NCBI RefSeq assembly: GCF_001693435.1
Contig: NZ_CM004509.1
Coordinates: forward strand, 310,001 to 374,000
Direction: 5' to 3'
Source: Gilliamella sp. wkB7
GTDB lineage: Bacteria; Pseudomonadota; Gammaproteobacteria; Enterobacterales; Orbaceae
Length of the DNA stretch: 64,000 nt
Shown: piece by piece, positions 29,295-37,738 of the stretch
Position numbering within the stretch: position 1 is the stretch's first letter
How the letters are laid out: the number at the start of each line of letters is the position of its first letter
Notes under the pieces: generated by a model
Seen by the model: the letters and a program-made list of their open reading frames with translations, nothing else
What the model was told of the DNA's origin: nothing
Databases searched by the model: none
Made by a program: the position numbers and the translations under genes

Positions 29295-30359
29295 ATGTTT
29301 TCGATTTTAGATCGCTATATTGGTAAAACTATTATAAGTACTATTGGGATTAGCCTGTTTTTATTAATCAGCTTATCAGGCATAATCCGTTTCATTGATC
29401 AACTTAGAAAGATAAAAGTTGACTACGATGCTTTTGCTGTGGGTATCTATTCCTTATTAATGGTGCCGAAAGATTTAGAAGTATTTTTTCCAATGGCTGC
29501 TTTACTTGGTGCTTTAATTGGATTGGGCATGTTAGCATCTCGTAGTGAGCTGATAGTGATGGAAACGGCAGGATTCAGCCGTTTCAAAATTGCCTTAGCG
29601 GTAATGAAAACAGCATTACCGCTAGTACTTATCACTATGGCTATTGGTGAATGGGTTGCGCCTGTTAGTGAGCAAACTGCACGAAATATGCGTTCAGAAA
29701 AACTCTATGGCAGTTCATTACTGGCACAACAAGGCAGCCTATGGGCGAAAGATGGCAATGATTATGTCTATATCGGTCATGTTAATGGTGATAGCTCAAT
29801 ATCAAACATTGATATCTATTCAGTAGATAACAATAAATTATTGTCAATAACCCATGCTGATAAGGGTATATTCAATGAGAACGTTTGGACATTATCGCAA
29901 ATTGAAAAAAGCGATTTAACTCAATTCGATAAGATTCAGACTAGCAATGTTCTTACGATGGAGTGGAAAACCAATATTACCCCTGACAAATTAAGCATTG
30001 TGGCGTTTGATCCCGACTCTCTTTCTGCTTCTGGACTATACAAATATTCGCAATATTTAAAAAGCTCAGGTCAAGATACTAAAAATTATGATTTACTTTT
30101 TTGGAAGAAGTTAATCAAACCACTTTCGGTGGCGGTTATGATGCTACTTGCGTTGTCTTTTATTTTTGGTCCACTGCGTAGCGTATCAATGGGAGTGAGA
30201 GTAATTATTGGTATCAGCTTTGGATTTATCTTCTATATCGCTGATAACCTATTTGCTCAAGCCAGCATTGTAATAGGGATATATCCTATAATCGGATCGA
30301 TGGTAACTAGCTTAGTATTTCTTTTGATTAGCTATATTTTGTTTAAAAGAAAAAATTAA
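29295..30359 (+). CDS. lptG: LPS export permease LptG
   Basis: A 354-residue partner of LptF with the same six-helix and jellyroll layout. It begins FSILDRYIGKTIIS, has AALLGALIGLGMLASRSELIVMETAG in the coupling-helix region, and ends with the RSVSMGVRVIIGISFGF segment. AAAGGAGAAAAGG precedes the ATG. It heads no further genes; about 220 bases without a gene follow. Confidence 0.94.
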   Translation: MFSILDRYIGKTIISTIGISLFLLISLSGIIRFIDQLRKIKVDYDAFAVGIYSLLMVPKDLEVFFPMAALLGALIGLGMLASRSELIVMETAGFSRFKIALAVMKTALPLVLITMAIGEWVAPVSEQTARNMRSEKLYGSSLLAQQGSLWAKDGNDYVYIGHVNGDSSISNIDIYSVDNNKLLSITHADKGIFNENVWTLSQIEKSDLTQFDKIQTSNVLTMEWKTNITPDKLSIVAFDPDSLSASGLYKYSQYLKSSGQDTKNYDLLFWKKLIKPLSVAVMMLLALSFIFGPLRSVSMGVRVIIGISFGFIFYIADNLFAQASIVIGIYPIIGSMVTSLVFLLISYILFKRKN

Positions 30360-30578
30360 GCATACTTATGTATACTGATGTGTTTTAAATAAACAGATGA
30401 TTAAATAGTTAAAATCATATAAAGGCATTCTTTATTAAATAATTAAGAATGGTTAATTGATGATAACACTAACATTAGAATTTACTAAAAATAGTGATAA
30501 TCAGTTTATTTAAACAGTCAAAATTTAAATAATAGATACTTAATGCAGCCTAAACAATTTTAGTATTGAACGGATGCA

Positions 30579-31022
30579 TTAAGTACTTTTAAAAAGATTC
30601 AAATATTGCCCATAACCGGCTGACGCAAGTTCTTCTTTCGGTATAAAACGTAAGGCTGCTGAGTTAATACAATAACGTAAGCCACCCAACGCTTTAGGAC
30701 CATCATTAAATACATGCCCAAGATGAGAATCGGCTTTTGCTGAACGTACTTCGACACGATTCATACCATGACTATGATCAGCTTTTTCAATTATGTTATC
30801 GTTATTTATCGATTTAGAAAAACTTGGCCAACCACATCCTGAATCGAATTTATCAAATGAAGTAAATAACGGTTCGCCTGATACAACATCGACATACAAC
30901 CCTTCTTGATGATTATCATTGAATTCATTTTCGTGTGGTGGTTCGGTACCATTTTGTTGTGTTACATAGTACTGCATGGGTGTTAATCGTGATATCGCTT
31001 TTTCTTTTAATGTATTATTCAT
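30579..31022 (-). CDS. msrB: Peptide methionine (R)-S-oxide reductase MsrB
   Basis: The 147-residue protein has the MsrB core: [35 protein letters not shown], and the catalytic [11 protein letters not shown] near the end. The cysteine in SGCGWPS is the likely resolving residue. The four zinc-binding cysteines of E. coli MsrB are absent, so it is a zinc-free form. It reduces methionine-R-sulfoxide. It shares the strand with cytochrome b561 and MsrA upstream. Confidence 0.93.
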   Translation of the reverse strand: MNNTLKEKAISRLTPMQYYVTQQNGTEPPHENEFNDNHQEGLYVDVVSGEPLFTSFDKFDSGCGWPSFSKSINNDNIIEKADHSHGMNRVEVRSAKADSHLGHVFNDGPKALGGLRYCINSAALRFIPKEELASAGYGQYLNLFKST

Positions 31023-31067
31023 AAATCACCTAACCTATTTAATTTATTTAAGAGTCATCGATGACAA

Positions 31068-31595
31068 CTAATTTCCTTTTAACATTGATTGTAGAACTTT
31101 ATCCTTAATCCAAAAATAATGATATGAAACACCTACTATATGTAAAATAAATAAAACAGCTAATAAATATGAACTTACTTTGTGTATAACATGAAACAAT
31201 TGATACATTTTATTTGTCATATCAATTGCGGGAAGCGAAATGATGCCAAATATATTGAGTGAACGGCTACTCATTAAGTAGCCAGATAAAGGTACAGTTA
31301 TCAACAAAATATAGAAAAATCCTTGCGTTGATTTTGACAAAATGCGCTGGAATTTTCGATCTTTCGGTAAAACATCGGGCATACCTTCTTCCGTGATAAC
31401 AATGAAACGCAAAATTGTTAACATAACGATCACTACACCAAATGATTTATGAAATAGATAAATCATAAACATCCCCCCCAAGTACTGTGACAGAGTCACT
31501 TTAAATGTTAGCAAGATAAATTCCAAAAACACCAGTATGAAAGTTAACCAGTGGAGCCATTTTTGTTTGCTATTATACTCTGGGTAGTTTTCCAT
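31068..31595 (-). CDS. Cytochrome b561 family protein
   Basis: A 175-residue membrane protein with four helices and the haem-ligand histidines of the bacterial b561 family: His15 in KWLHW, His49 in YLFHKSFG, and a pair late in the sequence (LFHVIHK and LHIVGVSYHY). It should carry electrons between quinones and periplasmic acceptors. It sits between msrA (upstream by 12 bases) and msrB (downstream by 45 bases), reminiscent of the MsrPQ logic in which a haem membrane protein feeds a sulfoxide reductase. A role with these cytoplasmic-type reductases is inference. Confidence 0.85.
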   Translation of the reverse strand: MENYPEYNSKQKWLHWLTFILVFLEFILLTFKVTLSQYLGGMFMIYLFHKSFGVVIVMLTILRFIVITEEGMPDVLPKDRKFQRILSKSTQGFFYILLITVPLSGYLMSSRSLNIFGIISLPAIDMTNKMYQLFHVIHKVSSYLLAVLFILHIVGVSYHYFWIKDKVLQSMLKGN

Positions 31596-31607
31596 AAACT
31601 ATGTATC

Positions 31608-32141
31608 CTATCTATTTTTGGGCCAATGCTGAGCAATAAACTGGCTTCGCCCTGATCGTTGATAATACTCATTATAATGTAAAGGTTGTTTTATGTAATA
31701 ATTTTGATGATAATCTTCTGCCGGATAAAATGTTACCGCGGGTTCAATTGCCACCTCTATTGGTTTGCTAAATCGCCCACTTTCTTGCAGGGTTTGCTTT
31801 GATGCTAAAGCTTGCTTATGTTGAAATTCATTATGATAAAATATGGCAGGTCGATAAGAATCGCCTCGATCAGCAAATTGACCTTGAGCATCAGTAGGAT
31901 CAATTTGCTGCCAAAAGATGTCAAGCAATTTTTTGTAGCTAATGACTTTAGGGTCAAACGTTATTTGTATAGCTTCGGTATGACCTGTTGCGCCCGAACA
32001 AACTTGTCGATAAGTTGGATTTTCAACATGTCCGCCTGTATAACCTGATACCACGTTTATCACGCCTTCATACTGATCAAAGGGTTTTACCATACACCAA
32101 AAACAGCCACCGGCAAATGTTGCTTGTTCATATTGTTGCAT
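31608..32141 (-). CDS. msrA: Peptide methionine (S)-S-oxide reductase MsrA
   Basis: The 177-residue enzyme begins [15 protein letters not shown], where the first cysteine of GGCFW is catalytic, and has [19 protein letters not shown] and the YHQNYY motif. It lacks an obvious signal peptide. It reduces methionine-S-sulfoxide and complements MsrB two genes downstream. AGGAG precedes the ATG. Confidence 0.95.
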   Translation of the reverse strand: MQQYEQATFAGGCFWCMVKPFDQYEGVINVVSGYTGGHVENPTYRQVCSGATGHTEAIQITFDPKVISYKKLLDIFWQQIDPTDAQGQFADRGDSYRPAIFYHNEFQHKQALASKQTLQESGRFSKPIEVAIEPAVTFYPAEDYHQNYYIKQPLHYNEYYQRSGRSQFIAQHWPKNR

Positions 32142-32306
32142 AATAATCTCCTGATTAAATGATTTTTGACAAATTCATTCACTTTTATTCTGTATCAACA
32201 CGTTCGAGTCATGCTTTTTTAATTATACGTAAATCATATTACTTGAAATAGATCAAAAAAACACCATATTTTCACTATAGCGTTACAGTTTTAGGAGGTC
32301 TATTTT

Positions 32307-32579
32307 ATGGCAAGTGGATGGGCATCTGATGATGCTGTTAATCAACAAATCGAAGGCACTATTAAAGATGCTATCGAAATGGCAAGAAGACAATTAAAAC
32401 ATGGGACTATTAGCGCTCATTTTTGTGTTGAGTGTGGCGATGCTATTGCCCAAGCAAGACGAGAGGCGCTGCCTGGCGTACAATATTGTTTGTCATGTCA
32501 ACAAGAAATTGATAAACAAATAGCCAAATCAGCGAGTCTATATAACCGTCGTGGTAGCAAAGATAGTCAACTTCGATGA
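32307..32579 (+). CDS. ybiI: DksA/TraR-type zinc finger protein YbiI
   Basis: The 90-residue protein matches E. coli YbiI end to end (starts MASGWASDDAVN, ends YNRRGSKDSQLR). The C4 zinc finger is CVECGDAI...YCLSCQ. Members of this family resemble the DksA zinc domain and may touch RNA polymerase, but YbiI itself has no proven role. GGAGG precedes the ATG. Confidence 0.93.
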   Translation: MASGWASDDAVNQQIEGTIKDAIEMARRQLKHGTISAHFCVECGDAIAQARREALPGVQYCLSCQQEIDKQIAKSASLYNRRGSKDSQLR

Positions 32580-32587
32580 TCTTAATC

Positions 32588-32620
32588 AGAGGGAAATGTC
32601 TGTTCCCTCTTCTTTTCTTT
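32588..32620 (+). terminator. Terminator after ybiI
   Basis: Stem AGAGGGAA / TTCCCTCT with a 7-base loop, followed by a T-rich tail (TCTTTTCTTT), 8 bases past the ybiI stop. Confidence 0.8.
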
Positions 32621-32634
32621 TATGAAATAATTTT

Positions 32635-33297
32635 TTATGATTGATGAGCTTTACTTTTTTTGCGAACATCGTCATAAGGATAAACCAGTAATTTATTATC
32701 AAACCATTCAGCACAAAAAATATCCTTGATATCATCATATCCTTGTTTTTTGATTTCATGCTTAAGCCATGTCTCGCTTTTATGTAACTGTTCAAGATTA
32801 TCTTTACTAATCGTCCCATTTTCAATCACCAGCACAGCAATATCTTTATCCCCTTTTTTGATAATTGTTAGTGAACCATTTAATTCATACCAAACCTGTT
32901 TCAATTCATTAAAAGCACAAATACCTTGAATATTGATGAGCGTCTCAAAATCCCTAACGGGTAAATTGGCTTTAATAAAGTTGTCACTAATTAAGTGACC
33001 ATTTTTAACAAGTTGAATCGGTTCTCCATCAATGGCATCTCTTAATCGTGAATTTTTAGATTTAATGAGTCGAACTAATAAAAGCAGCCCTGCCCAAATA
33101 ATAATTAAACCCGCGGATTGATATGTTGAAACATTAGAATTAAGAAGTGCTCCCCCAACTAATGCACCAATAACCATACTACCAACTTGATCCAATTGTG
33201 ACATAGGGGCTATTTGGCTTTTGCCCGATAATTTGACGTAAATAAGTAAAATGATAAGAGCAACTAAAAATTTTGGTGCCATTTCAAGTAAATACAT
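32635..33297 (-). CDS. DUF421 / YetF-family membrane protein
   Basis: The 220-residue protein has three N-terminal helices with KLSGKSQIAPMSQLDQVG, the family's central motif, and a cytoplasmic DUF421 domain with DGEPIQLVKNGHLI and NLPVRDFETLINIQG. Homologues include E. coli YcaP and Bacillus YetF; their roles are not settled. GGGAGG precedes the ATG. Confidence 0.88.
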   Translation of the reverse strand: MYLLEMAPKFLVALIILLIYVKLSGKSQIAPMSQLDQVGSMVIGALVGGALLNSNVSTYQSAGLIIIWAGLLLLVRLIKSKNSRLRDAIDGEPIQLVKNGHLISDNFIKANLPVRDFETLINIQGICAFNELKQVWYELNGSLTIIKKGDKDIAVLVIENGTISKDNLEQLHKSETWLKHEIKKQGYDDIKDIFCAEWFDNKLLVYPYDDVRKKSKAHQS

Positions 33298-34026
33298 TTC
33301 TAACCTCCCAGAATATATCCGTTTAAAATCTATAAAAAGTTTTGCAACAAGGTATAAGCAGATAAATGACAGTTAAAAAATAAGTATCAGGAGCAAACTA
33401 AATTTTTATCTATTGGAAATAAATGATTATTAATTTTTGGATAGTGACTTGAACTTTAATGAAAGCAATATTAGTTTACTCTAAATCCGATTTAAAAAAA
33501 ATGTGAATAATAAAAACTATCGATTTCTTAAATGATAAAGAAAAAATTTTAAGACCATATTTAATTATTTTAATATTAATAATCAATATAATAACCTCTA
33601 TTTCTTATGATTATTACTTGAAAATGATACCCTATCGGTCAAGAAAATATTTATCAAAACCCTTTTTTAGCGATTGGTTTTAATATCAACGTTATTTTGT
33701 CGTCTATTGATGAAATGGTTAAAGATAAAAATTGTCTATGACGATCTTGATATCCCACATTAAAACTTATTATTGTACATTCTAGAGCTATTTACTTAGA
33801 TAAACAGTGTGTTATTAAAATAGCAGATCGCGAAAATTAACCTCTTTTAAGCATAACATCATCAAAAATTACTTGGATAGAACAGAAAACTTTAAAAAAT
33901 TTTATGGTAAGCAACCATCGCATACCATAAATATATTATTGACTCTATTTATAATAATAAAAAATCATTTAAATTTAATTAAAGAATTTTAATTTTATTT
34001 TTAATAATTAAATCATTATGGAAAGG
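33298..34026. other. Long AT-rich spacer with no supported gene
   Basis: This 729-base gap begins the accessory half. Short coding-like pieces occur on the plus strand near 33640-33740 (a frame reading NPFLAIGFNINVILSSIDEM) but are too short to assign. They may be remains of a lost gene. Confidence 0.4.
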
Positions 34027-34566
34027 TTAAGATTCTTTTTTTCTATTAAATAAAGCCAACCAATAGATAGGCCAATGAGTTTTATTGAAAAGATTATTAA
34101 TCAAATAAGCAATCATAACCAATATTACTGATCCAGATAATACCGGAAATAATAGAAAACTAAAATCGTAATCTATTTTATCTGCAGTTAATAAAATGAC
34201 TAAAGGATTAGCACCCGCAGGTGGATGTACCGTTCGAAAATATTGCATAGAAACAATTGCAATTCCAACTGCTAATGCTGCAATAATGATATTACTACCA
34301 AATAGTTTAAGAAAAACTAATCCAACAAAAGCAGCAATTAAATGCCCAAAAATGACATTTCTGGGTTGAGCTAATGGTGATTGAGATACCGCAAACAAAA
34401 TTACGCAACTTGCCCCAAAAGGCGCCATTATAAAGGTGTAATGAGTTAACTGACTAAAACCAATAAGAAACAATATAGAAACAAAACCACCAATTAAGCT
34501 CTGTAATAATTCAATATTTTTGGGCTTTGGCGGCAACTTTTCCTTGCTGAAAAAAAATGATTTCAT
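34027..34566 (-). CDS. HPP family membrane protein
   Basis: The 179-residue protein has four membrane helices and the family-naming motif in RTVHPPAGANPLVILL near residue 113, with FGASCVILFA in an earlier helix. HPP proteins are thought to be transporters; one plant and cyanobacterial group carries nitrite. It is divergent from a TetR regulator 116 bases away, with two matching palindromes between them, so it is probably that repressor's target. Confidence 0.85.
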   Translation of the reverse strand: MKSFFFSKEKLPPKPKNIELLQSLIGGFVSILFLIGFSQLTHYTFIMAPFGASCVILFAVSQSPLAQPRNVIFGHLIAAFVGLVFLKLFGSNIIIAALAVGIAIVSMQYFRTVHPPAGANPLVILLTADKIDYDFSFLLFPVLSGSVILVMIAYLINNLFNKTHWPIYWLALFNRKKES

Positions 34567-34615
34567 TATTCTTTATCCTATTCGAGGAGTGAAAGTAAGA
34601 GTGCAAAACTAAAAA

Positions 34616-34658
34616 TGAACAACTCTGTTCACTTTTTATATTAGTACAGATCTGTTCA
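34616..34658. promoter_or_regulatory. Two TetR-type operator copies between HPP and tetR genes
   Basis: TGAACA-ACTC-TGTTCA (34616-34631) is a perfect inverted repeat. AGTACA-GATC-TGTTCA (34643-34658) has the same 6-4-6 geometry with two mismatches. Their centres are 27 bases apart. A local TetR-family repressor lies immediately to the right. Confidence 0.65.
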
Positions 34659-34682
34659 CATATCAAACACTTTGGATAAAAA

Positions 34683-35234
34683 ATGAAAAAAACATCTAAA
34701 TTAATAGCGGACACCGCCGAGCAACTCTTTTATCAAAAAGGATTTGGCAATGTTGGGGTTGATGAAATTAGAGATCAATCAGGTTGTTCTAAAACAACGC
34801 TATATAAATATTTTGGTAATAAAGATAATTTAATTTTTGAAATATTGAAAATAAGAGATTCACGTTTTAAACAAAAACTCACTGAAGCAATTGCTGATCT
34901 TGATCACTATGAGTCAATTATGCAAATATTCAAATGGCATCTCGATTGGTTTAATCAAGACGATTTTAATGGCTGCTTATTTGTTAGAGCTAAAGAAGAA
35001 ATTCATAACGATAAAGCTGTACAACAACTGGTGATTGAGCATAAAGAATTTATCCGCAAACTGATCCATGACCAACTGCCCAAAACGCCACAACGGACAA
35101 CTTTAACCAACCAACTAATGGTGATATTAGAAGGATTAATCAATATCAGCGTCGTTTATAAAGAAAATAAATCACTTTATGATGAGATGATTCATGATAG
35201 TTTTGATTTGCTATCCGCCCTACTTCATCATTGA
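34683..35234 (+). CDS. TetR/AcrR-family transcriptional regulator
   Basis: A 183-residue repressor with an N-terminal helix-turn-helix: AEQLFYQKGFGNVGVDEIRDQSGCSKTTLYKYFGNKDNL, the standard TetR pattern. The C-terminal ligand domain contains NGCLFVRAKEE. The start ATG lies directly after the operator pair, so autoregulation is likely together with control of the divergent HPP gene. The inducer is unknown. Confidence 0.9.
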   Translation: MKKTSKLIADTAEQLFYQKGFGNVGVDEIRDQSGCSKTTLYKYFGNKDNLIFEILKIRDSRFKQKLTEAIADLDHYESIMQIFKWHLDWFNQDDFNGCLFVRAKEEIHNDKAVQQLVIEHKEFIRKLIHDQLPKTPQRTTLTNQLMVILEGLINISVVYKENKSLYDEMIHDSFDLLSALLHH

Positions 35235-35460
35235 TAGAAAGCGGTTAATAATGCTCTTTACATCTAATAACATTTGAATCAATCTATTATTTTTTTATCA
35301 ATTAATGAATAATATTTTGCATTGAAAATGCATAAATATAGTAGAACATTGGAACGTAACTCAAAGAAACGTAGAAAAAATCACCCCCCTCAATAATAAC
35401 GGAGTTTTTTGATAACGCGCTTTATTCTAAGAAAGTATTTAACTTTATAAAATTGAATCA

Positions 35461-35495
35461 AACCACCTGATACCCAACTATCAAGCGGTTTTTTA
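35461..35495 (+). terminator. Possible terminator downstream of tetR
   Basis: AACCACCTGAT and ATCAAGCGGTT pair with two mismatches around an 8-base loop and run into TTTTTTAT. It lies 226 bases past the tetR stop in an otherwise gene-free gap (35235-35996). Confidence 0.35.
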
Positions 35496-35641
35496 TTTAA
35501 CTGTAAAAAAGTTAGTTAAGTTAGATAAAAAATCTTTTAAAATTAGAATCATCAACGAATCTGCTTTCGATTAATCTTCTTAAAAGTAAAAACAATTCTT
35601 TATAATCTAAATAGACTGTCTTCATGTATAAAACATTTCAA

Positions 35642-35709
35642 TTTTAATAATAAAATGGATTTAGAATTAACATTGAAACGGTATAGACTCCTGAATAATT
35701 TTTACAAAA
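35642..35709. repeat. 68-base dispersed repeat, copy 1
   Basis: The segment from TTTTAATAATAAA through ATTAACATTGAAA, ATAGACTCCT and AATAATTTTTACAAAA recurs at 45408-45475 with only a handful of differences. Its nature is unknown; the second copy sits exactly at the breakpoint of a truncated gene, so it may be the end of a lost mobile element. Confidence 0.7.
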
Positions 35710-35996
35710 AAACATATAGTGATTTAATCTCTGAATTATATTTTTCTTTTTAATCGTTTATGTACTCTCGTTGATTTTCTTTCGGTATGCCCCTTAAACA
35801 ACATGATAAAACGATATCGATAAGATGAGAGTTAATTTTAGCGCCGTATGAGTTAATGTGAGAATTAGTCATAACACTTATTAATAATAATCCTAAATTA
35901 CACAGATAACTGAAAAAAGTTTTCTTTGATTAATTGAATACAGTTTGCAAGTTTTGTAACTAATAATTGAATTGTTTATTTAGTTTTAATTTATAA

Positions 35997-36869
35997 TCAC
36001 TTTAAAATTACTTCACGGATTCTTTTAGCGATATATTCTACATGCGTTTCCAATGCAAAATGCCCTGTATCTAATAATTCAACCACTGCATTAGCATTAT
36101 CTTTTTTGTAAGCTTCTGCGCCAGCAGGTATAAAAAATAAATCATGTTTTCCCCAAATAATTAAGCACGGCAATGGATAATCTCTAAAAAACTGTTGAAA
36201 TAAAGGGTACATTTTTAGGTTATTTTTATAATCTAAAAATAAATCTAACTGAATAGATTTATTAGCTCCACGCTCAAACAAAAATGTATCCAAATAATAG
36301 GATTCTGGCGCTATGCTCTCAATCGATGGTACTCCATGTATATATTGCCCACGCGTTCCTTCCAAATTTAATATCGCGTCTTCAATAATTTTTCTATTTT
36401 GCTCTGTTGGATGATCCCAGTAAGCCTTTATTGGATCCCAAGCACTACCCAAACCTTCCAAATAAGCATTGCCATTTTGGGATACAAATCCTGTTACCCT
36501 TTCAGGATAAGTTAAAGCAAGACGAAAACCTATGGGAGCGCCATAATCAAAAACATACATTGCATATTTTTTAAGATTTAAAGCATCGACGAACTTAATG
36601 AGTGTTTTACTTATACTATCAAAACTATAAATATAGTTGACAGTCTCTTTCACTTCAGTAAAACCAAAGCCGGGAAAGTCAGGCGCAATCAGATGAAATT
36701 TATCCGCAAGTAAAGGAATTAATTCTCTAAACTGATGTGATGAACTAGGAAAGCCATGTAATAGTAAAAGAGTTGGTAAGTTTTTTTCCCCTGCCTCCCG
36801 ATAGAACATGTTTACATCTTCAATATTGACGTACTTATATTGAATCGGATGATGAATATTATTTGCCAT
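35997..36869 (-). CDS. Alpha/beta hydrolase, haloalkane dehalogenase / epoxide hydrolase type
   Basis: The 290-residue protein has the oxyanion motif LLLHGFPSSSHQFR near residue 37, a nucleophile elbow FDYGAPIGF with aspartate as the nucleophile (as in haloalkane dehalogenases and epoxide hydrolases, not serine esterases), the IIWGKHD acid turn, and the catalytic histidine in DTGHFALE. It is cytoplasmic. It is divergent from a CGNR regulator that probably controls it. The natural substrate is not predictable. Confidence 0.82.
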   Translation of the reverse strand: MANNIHHPIQYKYVNIEDVNMFYREAGEKNLPTLLLLHGFPSSSHQFRELIPLLADKFHLIAPDFPGFGFTEVKETVNYIYSFDSISKTLIKFVDALNLKKYAMYVFDYGAPIGFRLALTYPERVTGFVSQNGNAYLEGLGSAWDPIKAYWDHPTEQNRKIIEDAILNLEGTRGQYIHGVPSIESIAPESYYLDTFLFERGANKSIQLDLFLDYKNNLKMYPLFQQFFRDYPLPCLIIWGKHDLFFIPAGAEAYKKDNANAVVELLDTGHFALETHVEYIAKRIREVILK

Positions 36870-36881
36870 AAAAACCTCGCT

Positions 36882-36968
36882 TTGTAACCACTAAATTCAA
36901 ATTTAAAGGGTTATTTATAATATTTAAATTTATTGTAACTTGTCAATTCGTATTTTAAGGGTTACAAT
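36882..36968 (+). promoter_or_regulatory. Promoter and TTGTAAC operator motifs between hydrolase and CGNR gene
   Basis: TTGTCA (36940-36945), a 17-base spacer and TACAAT (36963-36968) make a strong rightward promoter for the CGNR gene. TTGTAACC at 36882, TTGTAACT at 36932 and the inverted GGTTACAA at 36960-36967 form three copies of one motif, the last overlapping the -10. This is what a self-repressing divergent control region looks like. Confidence 0.6.
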
Positions 36969-36993
36969 CTCCTTGTAAAAAAGGTATGTGAAT

Positions 36994-37572
36994 ATGAAAA
37001 CAAATACATTAGATGATTTAGCATTGGTAGGAGATAACGACGCGCTTAACATGATAAATACCGTCGTTAAAATAGATGGCAATTTGATTGATCGTTGGAG
37101 CTCAACAGAACAACTCATCTATTGGCTTAACAAAGTGGCTGGCATTATAGTTCCTGATGATTTGCACTCCTCGTCAGCATTACTTGAAAAAGCTAAAGAG
37201 CTAAGAGAAATAACAAGAGTACTTATACAACAAAAAAAAGAAGGGCATAGTTTAGATATTGAACCATTAAATGCATTTTTGCACAAAGCTAGTCGATGGT
37301 TAAATTTAGAATATGATGCTAACCAGTCGCTTATCGTCACTCATCATTATGCCAAACATAGTCCAGAACAGGTTTTAGCTCCTTTGGCAGAGGCTACAGC
37401 CAAGCTAATCGCGCAAGAAGATTTTAGTTTAGTAAAACACTGTGAGCACAAAGACTGTGTGCTATGGTTCTATGATAAGACAAAAGCCCACAAAAGACGC
37501 TGGTGTAGCATGAAAGTTTGTGGCAATAGACATAAAGTTATGAAGTTTAGAAAAAAGCAAGCAACCTTATAA
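36994..37572 (+). CDS. CGNR zinc-finger transcriptional regulator (ABATE domain)
   Basis: The ATG at 36994 is nine bases after AAGG; a GTG six bases earlier is too close. The 192-residue protein has an N-terminal ABATE domain (NTLDDLALVGDNDALNMINT) and the C-terminal CGNR zinc finger: CEHKDCVLWFYD...RRWCSMKVCGNRHKV. These are stress-linked regulators in bacteria. It faces the hydrolase gene across a shared control region. Confidence 0.9.
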   Translation: MKTNTLDDLALVGDNDALNMINTVVKIDGNLIDRWSSTEQLIYWLNKVAGIIVPDDLHSSSALLEKAKELREITRVLIQQKKEGHSLDIEPLNAFLHKASRWLNLEYDANQSLIVTHHYAKHSPEQVLAPLAEATAKLIAQEDFSLVKHCEHKDCVLWFYDKTKAHKRRWCSMKVCGNRHKVMKFRKKQATL

Positions 37573-37738
37573 GATAAACTATGTAAATAAATTTTAATTA
37601 AGATGATTTGTCATAGTGGAGACTATAGGCAATCATCCACCCTCAAATCTAATTTTGTTCCACACAGATAAGTTAACCAGTTAAATATGAGGGTTGTATT
37701 AATTATTGATTAAATTTTTTTCATATCATTGTTTAAAT

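Noticed and set aside
35330..35400. Short frame reading TLERNSKKRRKN, recalling IS1 transposase
   Set aside because: Only about a dozen residues, no further match and no inverted repeats.
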